From positions 186,001-250,000 of the forward strand of contig DASQAF010000029.1 in NCBI GenBank assembly GCA_035635855.1: a stretch of 64,000 nucleotides of DNA. The letters run 5' to 3'. The translations under genes were made by a program, and so were the position numbers. This stretch comes from UBA11740 sp035635855 (lineage in GTDB: Bacteria > Acidobacteriota > Blastocatellia > Pyrinomonadales > Pyrinomonadaceae). Under the pieces are notes generated by a model. The model made no database searches and was not told where the DNA came from. It saw only the letters and a program-made list of their open reading frames with translations. Positions 56,569-63,889 of this stretch are shown one piece after another (position 1 is the stretch's first letter; the number at the start of each line of letters is the position of its first letter).

Positions 56569-57325
56569 GCGGCTTTGCCGCAGCACATAGCGGTAAGCCT
56601 CTGGCTTACCGGCATTCTTCCCGTAAATAATAAGGAGGCTCCGCCTCGGGATCCTCAACCCTTGCAAAAATCATTTCATTGCATGCTCGTCTACACTGTC
56701 AGGCATGCAAATCATCTCCCGTGATTCGCCCTGTTACTACTTGACCTCAGTCGCCAAAGATCGCTTACTGGTTTTTCGCAGCGTTGAGATCAAGCGTATT
56801 ACTTGTGCGGCCCTGGATGAGGCGCGGCGGTCGGGCAAGTTTGCCCTGTACGCCTACGTGATTATGCCGGATCATCTGCACATCATCACCGATTCCATTC
56901 TGTCGGCTGCTCGAACTCTCCAGTTCATTAACGGCATTACCAGCCATCGCATAATCGGCTATTTGAAAGAGCGTAATTATGAAGGCGCTTTGAAGAAACT
57001 ACGGCACGAGACAAGACCGCGGCGTTACAGTCATTCACTGTGGGATCATCATCCCGACGCGCGACTACTGCTCACTGAGAATATGTTGATGAAGCGAATG
57101 CATTACACTCATCAGAATCCGGTGCGTGCCAATTTGGTCAAGAAACCCGAAGAATATCGCTGGTCGAGTGTTAGATGTTGGACGAGGAACATTTCGGATG
57201 ACGAGCCATTGCTAATGGATGTCGATCGGATCAAGTGGAGGAGCGGAGGCAGAGCCTCCTGAATATTTGGGGGGAGGATTTCCGGTAAGCCAGAGGCTTA
57301 CCGCTATGTGCTGCGGCAGAGCCGC
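56569..57325 (+). mobile_element. RAYT element, copy D (palindromic ends plus transposase)
   Basis: Left end GCGGC-TTT-GCCGC at 56569-56581 and CGGTAAGCC/GGCTTACCG; right end GGTAAGCC/GGCTTACC and TGTGCTGCGGCAGAGCCGC ending at 57325. The inner right palindrome holds the stop of the transposase. The layout matches copy B. Confidence 0.88.
56705..57262 (+). CDS. REP-associated tyrosine transposase (RAYT)
   Basis: A 185-residue protein co-linear with the one at 39853, with MPDHLHII (H57, H59), HYTHQNPVRANLV (Tyr134) and EEYRWSSVR. All catalytic residues are kept, so it is probably active. Differences from the first copy are scattered, including charge changes near 85-105 in the region that could contact the palindrome. 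The last residues and stop lie in the right-end palindrome. Confidence 0.93.
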   Translation: MQIISRDSPCYYLTSVAKDRLLVFRSVEIKRITCAALDEARRSGKFALYAYVIMPDHLHIITDSILSAARTLQFINGITSHRIIGYLKERNYEGALKKLRHETRPRRYSHSLWDHHPDARLLLTENMLMKRMHYTHQNPVRANLVKKPEEYRWSSVRCWTRNISDDEPLLMDVDRIKWRSGGRAS

Positions 57326-57495
57326 CATGCTCGTGCAGTAAGTAGGCCGGGAATTAATGAGCGGGTGGTTACAAAAGGCGCGGGTAGTCACAAACTTCGG
57401 CTAAGTCATAAGCACTCCTTCTTGACACGCCGATTCTCCCATTCTTATGATCACGTGCTAATCTAGTGACCATCAGCAGGAGCAGAGCCTAAACA

Positions 57496-58206
57496 ATGTT
57501 TGGAGCAAGTATTGGACGAGCCGGCCAACGGGTTATCGATGCCATGGTGCGCTGGCTGGCCTATGGTCATATCAATCCAAACATTCTCACCGTCGTCGGA
57601 GTCGCCATTAACGTCGCCTCGGGCATGTTGTTCGGCTTCGGTATGTTCTTCTGGGCCGGCATTGTTCTGATCGTCGCAAATCTTTTCGACATGCTCGACG
57701 GGCAAGTGGCGCGGCTTTCCGGACGCGTGACCAGCTATGGCGGATTTTTGGATTCGTCACTCGATCGTTTGTCGGACATGGTGGTGTTTGTCGGCTTGAT
57801 GGTTTTCTATGCGCGCGACACTGAGTTTCATTCGACTCTGAATGTCTTTCTCGCCGGCGCGGGCATGATGGGTTCGGTGATGGTGAGTTACGCCAGCGCG
57901 CGTGCTGAGAGCATGATTCCGAAATGCGACGTGGGCTTTCTCAGGCGGCCCGAGCGCGTAGTGCTCTTTATCATTGGCGCGCTATCGACGCGGCCGGGTT
58001 CGCATAACTTTTTTGCCAATCGCATGCCCGCAGTTTTGTGGGTGCTGGCCGTGGGTTCTTACTGGACGTTTGCGCATCGCATGTATCACACCTGGCGTGA
58101 AGTGAATAAAGGTCAGGCGCAGGAAGCTGCGAAACAAGTTGCCGCCGCAGGTGCCCAGGGTCCGGAACGCAGGCATGAACCGGCGCTGGCGCCGAAAACC
58201 GGCTGA
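57496..58206 (+). CDS. CDP-alcohol phosphatidyltransferase
   Basis: A 236-residue integral membrane enzyme with the exact CDP-AP signature D65-x2-D68-G69-x2-A72-R73-x8-G82-x3-D86-x3-D90 (FDMLDGQVARLSG ... GGFLDSSLD). It should move a phosphatidyl group from CDP-diacylglycerol to an alcohol, or make an inositol-phosphate lipid precursor. The N-terminal INPNILTVVGVAIN helix and the later helices match the family. The acceptor cannot be told from sequence alone. A hydrophilic Ala/Gln-rich tail (about 205-236) is extra. Confidence 0.9.
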   Translation: MFGASIGRAGQRVIDAMVRWLAYGHINPNILTVVGVAINVASGMLFGFGMFFWAGIVLIVANLFDMLDGQVARLSGRVTSYGGFLDSSLDRLSDMVVFVGLMVFYARDTEFHSTLNVFLAGAGMMGSVMVSYASARAESMIPKCDVGFLRRPERVVLFIIGALSTRPGSHNFFANRMPAVLWVLAVGSYWTFAHRMYHTWREVNKGQAQEAAKQVAAAGAQGPERRHEPALAPKTG

Positions 58207-58288
58207 TAGCAAACGTAGCGGTTTCAGGCCTGTTATTTCGAGTTTGGCCGCGCCCGCGTTGTGGAAAGATTTATTTAACGATAAACTC

Positions 58289-58318
58289 TTGACGAAGTGG
58301 CGGTCTCAGTTCTAATTT
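58289..58318 (+). promoter_or_regulatory. Possible sigma-70-type promoter
   Basis: TTGACG (58289-58294), an 18-base spacer and TAATTT (58313-58318) lie about 40 bases before the TTG start of the next gene. This is the best promoter-like pair seen in the region, though the -10 is weak. Confidence 0.4.
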
Positions 58319-58356
58319 AGTCCCGCGTTTTTGTTCCCCTTAGAGGTAAACGAATC

Positions 58357-59280
58357 TTGATCATCTGCCCCGCTTGCGGCTCGAAAGTCGACGGCGACCT
58401 TTGTCTGGGTTGCGCTGCCTGTGGCGCGCGCGCCATTGGTCCACCTTTGGCAAAGGCTGAGCATCAGTTGCGTTCCTATGGCCGCGCGGCCATCGTCTCA
58501 GCGAACGGCGCGGTTTTGTCTGCGGGTTTCCTCTCGTTGGTCATCGTGACGTTATTTCAGCTCAGAGGTTTTCCCCTTCGTTTCTCATCGTTAACAGGCG
58601 AATTGCAGGCATTGATCAGCGCCGGCGAAGTAGTCGCCTGGCGCTTGAAGTGGGTGGCGCTTCCGGTTGCGATCGCCACGTTGTGGGGAGGTGCGCGCTT
58701 GATCCGCAGCATCAAACACAATCCCCACCTGTTTATCGGTTTGCGCCCAGCCCGGGTTGGACTCGCCGCCGCGGTCCTAGCCACGCTGGTGGTGGCAACC
58801 TTGATTGGCGTCACGATTCCGGAAAGATTGCGTCGACATCAATGGGCGGTTGACGCCGGCTACTACGCCCAGGCCTATACCATCCAGAGAGCGCTGCTTG
58901 AATATCGCGCGGCGCACGGTACGCTCCCGACGGCCGATGACCTGGTTAAAGATTTGAGCAGTTTGCCCGATCCCGATGGCGCGATTGCCGAAGCGCTGCG
59001 CAATATGGATCCGGTTGGCTATCAGGCAAGCAGTGTGCTGGCAGCGGCGTCGAGCAAGACCAAGGCTCTGGTGCCGCGCGGCACAGTGTTGCGCCACGCG
59101 TCCACTAACGCTAACGTCGATCCGCAGGGAGTTTCCTTCACCAATTACGATTTGCGCCTGCCGGGTCCGGACAAGATACTCAATACCGACGACGACTTCA
59201 TTGTTCACGACGGAGTCGTCATGAAACTTTCAGAACTGCCCCCGTCATCGTCCGCTTCAACCAAACCGCGCGTGCCTTAA
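58357..59280 (+). CDS. Zinc-ribbon membrane protein of unknown function
   Basis: A 307-residue protein. The N-terminus IICPACGSKVDGDLCLGCAACG is Cys-rich and should bind zinc. Three hydrophobic segments (about 48-68, 92-112, 128-150) are membrane helices. The outer C-terminal half begins YYAQAYTIQRALLEYRAAHGTLP, the pattern of type II secretion pseudopilin-like or similar envelope domains in which a helix precedes a short sheet. The start is a TTG with AGAGG upstream. The next gene begins 4 bases after its stop, so the two form an operon. The function is unknown. Confidence 0.75.
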   Translation: MIICPACGSKVDGDLCLGCAACGARAIGPPLAKAEHQLRSYGRAAIVSANGAVLSAGFLSLVIVTLFQLRGFPLRFSSLTGELQALISAGEVVAWRLKWVALPVAIATLWGGARLIRSIKHNPHLFIGLRPARVGLAAAVLATLVVATLIGVTIPERLRRHQWAVDAGYYAQAYTIQRALLEYRAAHGTLPTADDLVKDLSSLPDPDGAIAEALRNMDPVGYQASSVLAAASSKTKALVPRGTVLRHASTNANVDPQGVSFTNYDLRLPGPDKILNTDDDFIVHDGVVMKLSELPPSSSASTKPRVP

Positions 59281-59284
59281 GCTC

Positions 59285-59572
59285 ATGTCATTGCTGGCCC
59301 GCTTCCGTCGTAAGAAAGAAGATCCCGAAATTGCGCGGCGCGCCGTGCTGTTGCGACAGGGTCGCATCGGCGAAGCCACAGTGCTGGGCACGGATGTGGA
59401 TGGTGACGGCCAAACAATGCTCTCTTATAGCTACACCGTAGGCGGAGTGGATTACCAGGCCTTTCAGCGTCTTGATGGCGAGCAACTGCTTCGCGATCAT
59501 GCTTACCTGCCCGGCGCCAGAGTTGCGCTCAGATACGATCCCCACCGACCAGTGAATTCTTTTGTCGTTTGA
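59285..59572 (+). CDS. DUF3592-like small protein
   Basis: A 95-residue soluble protein with the DUF3592-type pattern: GEATVLGTDVDGDGQTMLSYSYTVGGVDYQ followed by YLPGARVALRYDPHRPVNSFV. In this family a short sheet domain usually lies beside membrane helices, which are missing here. The upstream membrane protein could supply them, since the genes are 4 bases apart. Its function is unknown. Confidence 0.65.
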   Translation: MSLLARFRRKKEDPEIARRAVLLRQGRIGEATVLGTDVDGDGQTMLSYSYTVGGVDYQAFQRLDGEQLLRDHAYLPGARVALRYDPHRPVNSFVV

Positions 59573-59577
59573 GTTAA

Positions 59578-59704
59578 TGCTTTGCACTTGAGCGCTGTAC
59601 TTTGTGCTTAGTACTTTGTACTTTGTTCGCTGCCGAGCCGGATCGAGTTTCGATCAGGGCTAGCCCGAGTCAAAGCATTAAGAACAAAGTACGAAGTTCG
59701 AACG
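59578..59704. repeat. TACTTTGTACTTTGTTC-type repeat, facing arms
   Basis: GTACTTTGTGCTTAGTACTTTG... (about 59596-59628) faces GAACAAAGTACGAAGTTCG (about 59681-59700) across a 50-base spacer. It fills the whole gap before accC, whose ATG lies at its right edge. Confidence 0.8.
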
Positions 59705-59705
59705 C

Positions 59706-61268
59706 ATGTTTAGTAAAATCCTAATCGCCAATCGCGGTGAGATCGCCGTCCGAATCATTCGCGCCTGTCGCGACCTCGGAATCACGCCGGTGGCTGTTTT
59801 TTCGGAAGCCGACGCGAACGCTTTGCATGTGCGCATGTCGGATGAAGCCTGCTGTATCGGCCCGGCGCCCTCAGCCCAGAGTTATCTGAACATCGAAGCA
59901 ATCATCGCTGCGGCAAAAAAGACGGGAGCCGAAGCAATTCATCCCGGCTATGGCTTTCTGGCTGAGAATCCCAACTTCGCGCGCGCGGTTGCGAAAGCGG
60001 GTTTGACCTTCATTGGCCCGGGCACTGAAGCCATGGAAGTGATGGGCTCGAAGACCAGCGCGCGCCGGGCCGCGACAGCTGCGGGTGTGTCCGTGGTCCC
60101 GGGCACTACTGAATCGCTGCAGACCTTTGCCGAAGCGCGCGAGACGGCGGTCCGCTTTGGCTATCCGGTAATGCTGAAAGCGGCGGCCGGCGGCGGAGGC
60201 AAAGGGATGCGACAGGTGGCGAGTGAAGACGAGTTGCGCTCGGCGTTCGACACTGCTCAAGCCGAAGCCCTGTCGGCTTTCGGCAACCAGGAAATCTATC
60301 TTGAGAAAGTCGTCGAGCGCCCCCGCCATATCGAAATCCAGTTATTTGCCGACCAATATGGCAACGTTGTGCACCTGGGCGAGCGTGAGTGTTCGATTCA
60401 ACGCCGGCATCAGAAGGTGATCGAGGAATGCCCGTCGCCGATTAACGATCCGTCTTTGCGCGAGCGCATGGGCGCGGCCGCGATCAAGATCGCAGAGGCC
60501 GTGAATTACATTGGCGCCGGCACAGTCGAATTTCTTTTTTCCGATGCGACGCGCGAGTTTTATTTTCTCGAGATGAATACTCGGTTGCAGGTCGAACATC
60601 CGGTTACTGAGCTGGTGACTGGTTTTGATCTGGTGCGTGAGCAAATCATGGTGGCCGACGGCGCCCGGCTCTCATTTGGTCAGGAAGACGTCAGCTGGCG
60701 CGGCCACGCTATCGAGTGTCGAGTTTACGCCGAAGACCCGGAAAACAGTTTCTTCCCGTCGCCCGGAAAAATCACTTTTCTGCGCGTTCCCAGTGGCCCG
60801 GGAATTCGCGACGACGGCGGCGTCAGCAAGGGTGACGAAGTCTCGATTCACTACGATCCGATGATTTCCAAACTCGCCGCCTGGGGACGCACTCGTGCCG
60901 AAGCCATCCAGCGTTTGCGTCGCGCACTTGACGAGTATGCCGTCGCCGGCATCAAGACGACGCTTCCTTTCTTTCGCGAAATTGTACGCGACGAAGAGTT
61001 CATTGACGGACGCCTGGATACCGGGTTCATTGAGCGCTTTAACGAGCGCCGGCGTGGTGTAGAAGCCCATGCGCGAGATGCACATGCCACACACCAGGAC
61101 ATAGCGATCGTCGCCGCCGCGCTTGCGTACGCGCGGGCACAAGGTAACGCAGCGCCGAATAATCAACCCGCCGATCAGAGCAAATGGAAGCTTGCCGGAC
61201 GTGCGGCGGGTCTTTATCGCGACGCCCGAATGAAGCGTGTCAGAAGCCCGACCGTCAGGAAGGGCTAG
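59706..61268 (+). CDS. accC: Biotin carboxylase subunit of an acyl-CoA carboxylase
   Basis: ATP-grasp enzyme of 520 residues that carboxylates biotin; about 450 is usual for stand-alone AccC. Signatures are KILIANRGEIAVRIIRA at the start, K116 and K158, the glycine loop GGGGKGM (162-168), and EMNTRLQVEHPVTE (289-302). Past about 450 comes a tail with ALAYARAQ and KWKLAGR, like the BT linker region of fused acyl-CoA carboxylase alpha chains (propionyl- or methylcrotonyl-CoA type). The last residues, RVRSPTVRKG, and the stop are written by a palindromic repeat arm. With the biotin carrier next door it forms a split alpha subunit; the carboxyltransferase is not in this window. Confidence 0.93.
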   Translation: MFSKILIANRGEIAVRIIRACRDLGITPVAVFSEADANALHVRMSDEACCIGPAPSAQSYLNIEAIIAAAKKTGAEAIHPGYGFLAENPNFARAVAKAGLTFIGPGTEAMEVMGSKTSARRAATAAGVSVVPGTTESLQTFAEARETAVRFGYPVMLKAAAGGGGKGMRQVASEDELRSAFDTAQAEALSAFGNQEIYLEKVVERPRHIEIQLFADQYGNVVHLGERECSIQRRHQKVIEECPSPINDPSLRERMGAAAIKIAEAVNYIGAGTVEFLFSDATREFYFLEMNTRLQVEHPVTELVTGFDLVREQIMVADGARLSFGQEDVSWRGHAIECRVYAEDPENSFFPSPGKITFLRVPSGPGIRDDGGVSKGDEVSIHYDPMISKLAAWGRTRAEAIQRLRRALDEYAVAGIKTTLPFFREIVRDEEFIDGRLDTGFIERFNERRRGVEAHARDAHATHQDIAIVAAALAYARAQGNAAPNNQPADQSKWKLAGRAAGLYRDARMKRVRSPTVRKG

Positions 61269-61373
61269 AGTGGTTGGCGCGCTCGTCATGAAGAAGAGGG
61301 ACGTGAGCTTTATTTGACTGCAATCGCTGACTGACTCGACAGTCGCCCTTGCTTACGCGCGGGCTTCTGACAC
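61237..61373. repeat. GTGTCAGAAGCCCG inverted repeat across the accC end
   Basis: A perfect 14-bp inverted repeat: GTGTCAGAAGCCCG (61237-61250) and CGGGCTTCTGACAC (61360-61373), with weaker pairing just inside. The left arm encodes part of the accC C-terminus. The right arm ends 16 bases before the next ATG. Confidence 0.88.
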
Positions 61374-61389
61374 CAACATCCAGGGAACG

Positions 61390-61896
61390 ATGAAGCTTCA
61401 CGCCACCATCGCCGACTATCAAACCGACGTCCGGATTAAGGATGAAGGCTCGCGGGTCTTCGCTGAGATTGATGATCGCCGCTATGAACTCGAGGTACAC
61501 GAATCCGCTGACGGGAGGTATTTGGTGATCGCCGACGGTCTGGTCTTCAACTGCCGGGTTGAACGCCGGCCGGAATCCGGCAAACAGGTTGACGTGGCCG
61601 TCGGAACCGGGCAGTACTCAGTCACACTTACCGATCCTAAACGACTGCGCAGCGCCGCGGGGCTGGTTGGCCACGGCGACGACGTGGCCCGGATCGTCGC
61701 TCCCATGCCCGGCAAAGTCGTGCGCATTCTGGTCGCAATCGGTGATCAGGTAGATACCGGCGCCGGCATCGTAGTAGTGGAAGCGATGAAGATGCAGAAC
61801 GAGATGAAAACTCCGAAGACGGGAAAAGTCATTACCCTGAGCGCTGAGTTGGGCGCGACGGTAAACGCGGGTGACGTTTTGGCGGTCATAGAGTGA
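61390..61896 (+). CDS. Biotin carboxyl carrier protein of the acyl-CoA carboxylase
   Basis: A 168-residue protein. Residues about 1-75 look like the beta-barrel BT part of fused alpha chains (DRRYELEVHESADGRYLVIADGLVFNCRVERR). The last 75 residues are a biotinyl domain with APMPGKVVRILVAIGDQV and the biotin site EAMKMQNEM (K134). GGGAACG precedes the ATG. With accC this would carry carboxybiotin to a carboxyltransferase encoded elsewhere. Confidence 0.9.
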   Translation: MKLHATIADYQTDVRIKDEGSRVFAEIDDRRYELEVHESADGRYLVIADGLVFNCRVERRPESGKQVDVAVGTGQYSVTLTDPKRLRSAAGLVGHGDDVARIVAPMPGKVVRILVAIGDQVDTGAGIVVVEAMKMQNEMKTPKTGKVITLSAELGATVNAGDVLAVIE

Positions 61897-61924
61897 GGAT
61901 GATGACTTCGGCGCAGCATGCCAA

Positions 61925-62122
61925 GTGATAGGACCATTTTCCATTTGTCATTTGACATTTTTCATTCGCCATTGATGGGTAAGTTACTTCGTGTGACTTC
62001 GTGGGTCGTTTGCTGGGCTCGAAAATTGAAGAACGATCCACGAAATCACACCAACGCGGATTCATAAAGCGGCAATAATGTGAAATGAAACATGTCCAAT
62101 GACAAATAAAAACTTATGGAAA
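61925..62122. repeat. Nested CATTTTCCATTTGTCATTTG and TTCGTG-type repeats
   Basis: The outer arms are ATTTTCCATTTGTCATTTGACA-type words (61934-61975) facing AAATGAAACATGTCCAATGACA and ATGGAAAATGAC (62078-62126). The inner arms are CTTCGTGTGACTTCGTGG (61988-62007) facing GATCCACGAAATCACACC (62036-62053). The same two families occur together at 24585-24730. The right arm supplies the earliest possible starts of the HAD gene. Confidence 0.8.
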
Positions 62123-62857
62123 ATGACTTCTTCTCAAGTGGTCGATAGCGCATCCCGAATTCTACTCTGGGATCTCGACGGTACTTTGGTGCACGGCAAG
62201 CGCTACGGGGTCTTCAAGGATTACACCGTGCCGATGCTCGAGGCGGTATTCGGCACCGCCGGATCATTGCGTGGAATGATCGTCTCAGGCATGACGGATT
62301 TGCAGATCGTCGAAGAATCGTTGCGCGACAAAGGCATCACTCGCGCACACATCAACGCGCGCAAGGAAGAGTTGCTGCGTTGCTATATGGAAGAGATGAA
62401 ACGCGCGACCGGCAACGGCAACCAGATCATCGAAGCCATGCCCGGCGCGCGTGAAGTCTTGCAAAGAATTGAAGATCATCCGCGCTACCTATCGGCGCTA
62501 CTGACGGGCAACATCAAGCCTGCAGCCTATTTAAAATTGGAAATCTCTGGCTTGTCCGAATTCTTTCGACTACCCGGCGCGTTCGGTGACGACTCTTTCG
62601 ATCGGCGCGACTTGCCGGCGCTGGGCGCGCAGCGAATCAACGAATATCTCGGCGCGGATCTTCAGCCGGAACAGTTCATCGTGATTGGCGATACACCGAA
62701 CGACATCGCCTGCGCCCGTCACTTTGGCGCGCGCGTACTGGCCGTGGCGACCGGGCGGGTGCACTCGGCGGAAGATTTAGCTGCTTGTGAGCCTGACGCG
62801 TTACTGCCCGGTTTGCTGGATGCGGAGCTGGTGTTGGAAACCTTGGCCAATCTGTAG
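62123..62857 (+). CDS. HAD-superfamily hydrolase (phosphatase)
   Basis: A soluble enzyme of about 244 residues with the HAD motifs: I, LLWDLDGTL (nucleophile Asp and the acid two residues on); II, LTGN after ALL; III, a Lys-containing segment; IV, VIGDTPNDIACA. The helical cap between I and II marks it as a PGP/beta-PGM-like phosphatase. The substrate is unknown. The ATG at 62123 is chosen. An in-frame ATG at 62099 adds eight residues that are wholly repeat-encoded. Confidence 0.88.
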   Translation: MTSSQVVDSASRILLWDLDGTLVHGKRYGVFKDYTVPMLEAVFGTAGSLRGMIVSGMTDLQIVEESLRDKGITRAHINARKEELLRCYMEEMKRATGNGNQIIEAMPGAREVLQRIEDHPRYLSALLTGNIKPAAYLKLEISGLSEFFRLPGAFGDDSFDRRDLPALGAQRINEYLGADLQPEQFIVIGDTPNDIACARHFGARVLAVATGRVHSAEDLAACEPDALLPGLLDAELVLETLANL

Positions 62858-62917
62858 GGGCTGACTTGGACTGCGCCAGAATTCCGAGTCGTGATAGCAT
62901 GCTCGCAAGAGATGTCT

Positions 62918-63124
62918 ATGACTTTCACAGTTGAGTACGAACAGGAAAGCGACGGCCGCTGGCTGGCCGAAGTGCTTGAACTTCCCGGAGTGCTCGCCTA
63001 TGGTCAAACGTCCGATCAGGCAATCGCAAAATCGCAGGCCCTCGCGCTTCGCGTATTGGCCGATCGCCTTGAGCATGGTGAAAGCGCTCCTGAGTTCGTT
63101 ACTATTTCCTTTGCCGCGGCATGA
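62918..63124 (+). CDS. hicB: HicB-family antitoxin
   Basis: A 68-residue antitoxin with the HicB partial-RNase-H fold: TFTVEYEQESDGRWLAEVLE, LPGVLAYGQTSDQAI and ALRVLADRLEHGE. It should neutralise the HicA toxin encoded next and repress the pair. It is short and lacks an obvious C-terminal DNA-binding domain. AAGAG lies before the ATG at 62918; an ATG two codons earlier is also possible. Its stop overlaps the toxin start as ATGA. Confidence 0.88.
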   Translation: MTFTVEYEQESDGRWLAEVLELPGVLAYGQTSDQAIAKSQALALRVLADRLEHGESAPEFVTISFAAA

Positions 63125-63333
63125 GCCAATGGTCTTCAGCCAAAGCGAAGCGGGTGCTCGCCGCCTTGCTCCGGGTCGGTTGGAGGATCGGACGAGAATC
63201 AAGCTCTCACAAGATCCTCTCCCGTCCCCGTTGGCCTGACGTGGTCTTCGCCTTCCATGACAAAGATGAGATTGGCCCGAAGATGTTGGCGCGCATCGCG
63301 AAGCATACTGGTCTGAAGCCAGAGGATCTGTAG
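63121..63333 (+). CDS. hicA: HicA-family mRNA interferase toxin
   Basis: A 70-residue dsRBD-like toxin with the HicA pattern AKRVLAALLRVGWRIGRESSSH, the catalytic His being H30, followed by DVVFAFHD and IGPKMLARIAKHTGLKPEDL. It cuts mRNA when free of HicB. The gene order, antitoxin first, is the less common one but well known. Translation is coupled through the ATGA overlap. Confidence 0.9.
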   Translation: MSQWSSAKAKRVLAALLRVGWRIGRESSSHKILSRPRWPDVVFAFHDKDEIGPKMLARIAKHTGLKPEDL

Positions 63334-63387
63334 CCTACCGCAACAGATACTGCTTCGCTAGGGTTTTCCATTCACAGAAAGAGCCTC

Positions 63388-63819
63388 ATGGCTGATCAAG
63401 AAACCAAGATCAATTTACAGTGGACAATACTTCTTGTGCTCTGTGGATTAGCGGTTCTCGCCATTGGTTATTATTTCTTGATTGAATTGCCACGATATAA
63501 TAGCGCCTTGTTGGATTTGGAACGTCAGAAATTCGAAGTGGCAAAAAAGGAAAAGGAAGCCGCGGAAGAGGAAAAAAAGGCAAAGGCCGAGGCTGAAGGA
63601 AGAGCCAAAGCGCGTGCGGAGCAACAAGATCAGGAGAAGCAAACAGAACTCGAGAAAGGTATAGATGATGCGGACGATCTGTACTGGCAACATGTGAAAC
63701 TGAATGGCCAGCCTGTCGAGGGCAAACCAGGCACGTACACTGCACCGCGTTGGGTCTGGGATGACGCTGACAAGAAAAAGAAGACTATTATTGACGCTTG
63801 TTACAAGAAGTATCGCTAA
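63388..63819 (+). CDS. Small membrane protein with charged coiled coil
   Basis: A 143-residue protein with one transmembrane helix (about 12-32: TILLVLCGLAVLAIGYYFLI). A Lys/Glu/Ala-rich coiled coil (45-92) follows, then a short C-terminal domain with YWQHVKLNG, PGTYTAPRWVWDDADKKKK and ACYKKYR. I do not recognise the family. AAAGAG precedes the ATG. It lies upstream of the thioredoxin-like gene by about 70 bases. Confidence 0.7.
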   Translation: MADQETKINLQWTILLVLCGLAVLAIGYYFLIELPRYNSALLDLERQKFEVAKKEKEAAEEEKKAKAEAEGRAKARAEQQDQEKQTELEKGIDDADDLYWQHVKLNGQPVEGKPGTYTAPRWVWDDADKKKKTIIDACYKKYR

Positions 63820-63889
63820 TCTGAACGGTGGCGATGTTAACGAATTTACGTGGATTCTGTCTGCGCAACCTGAAAAGAGGTATTGAAAC

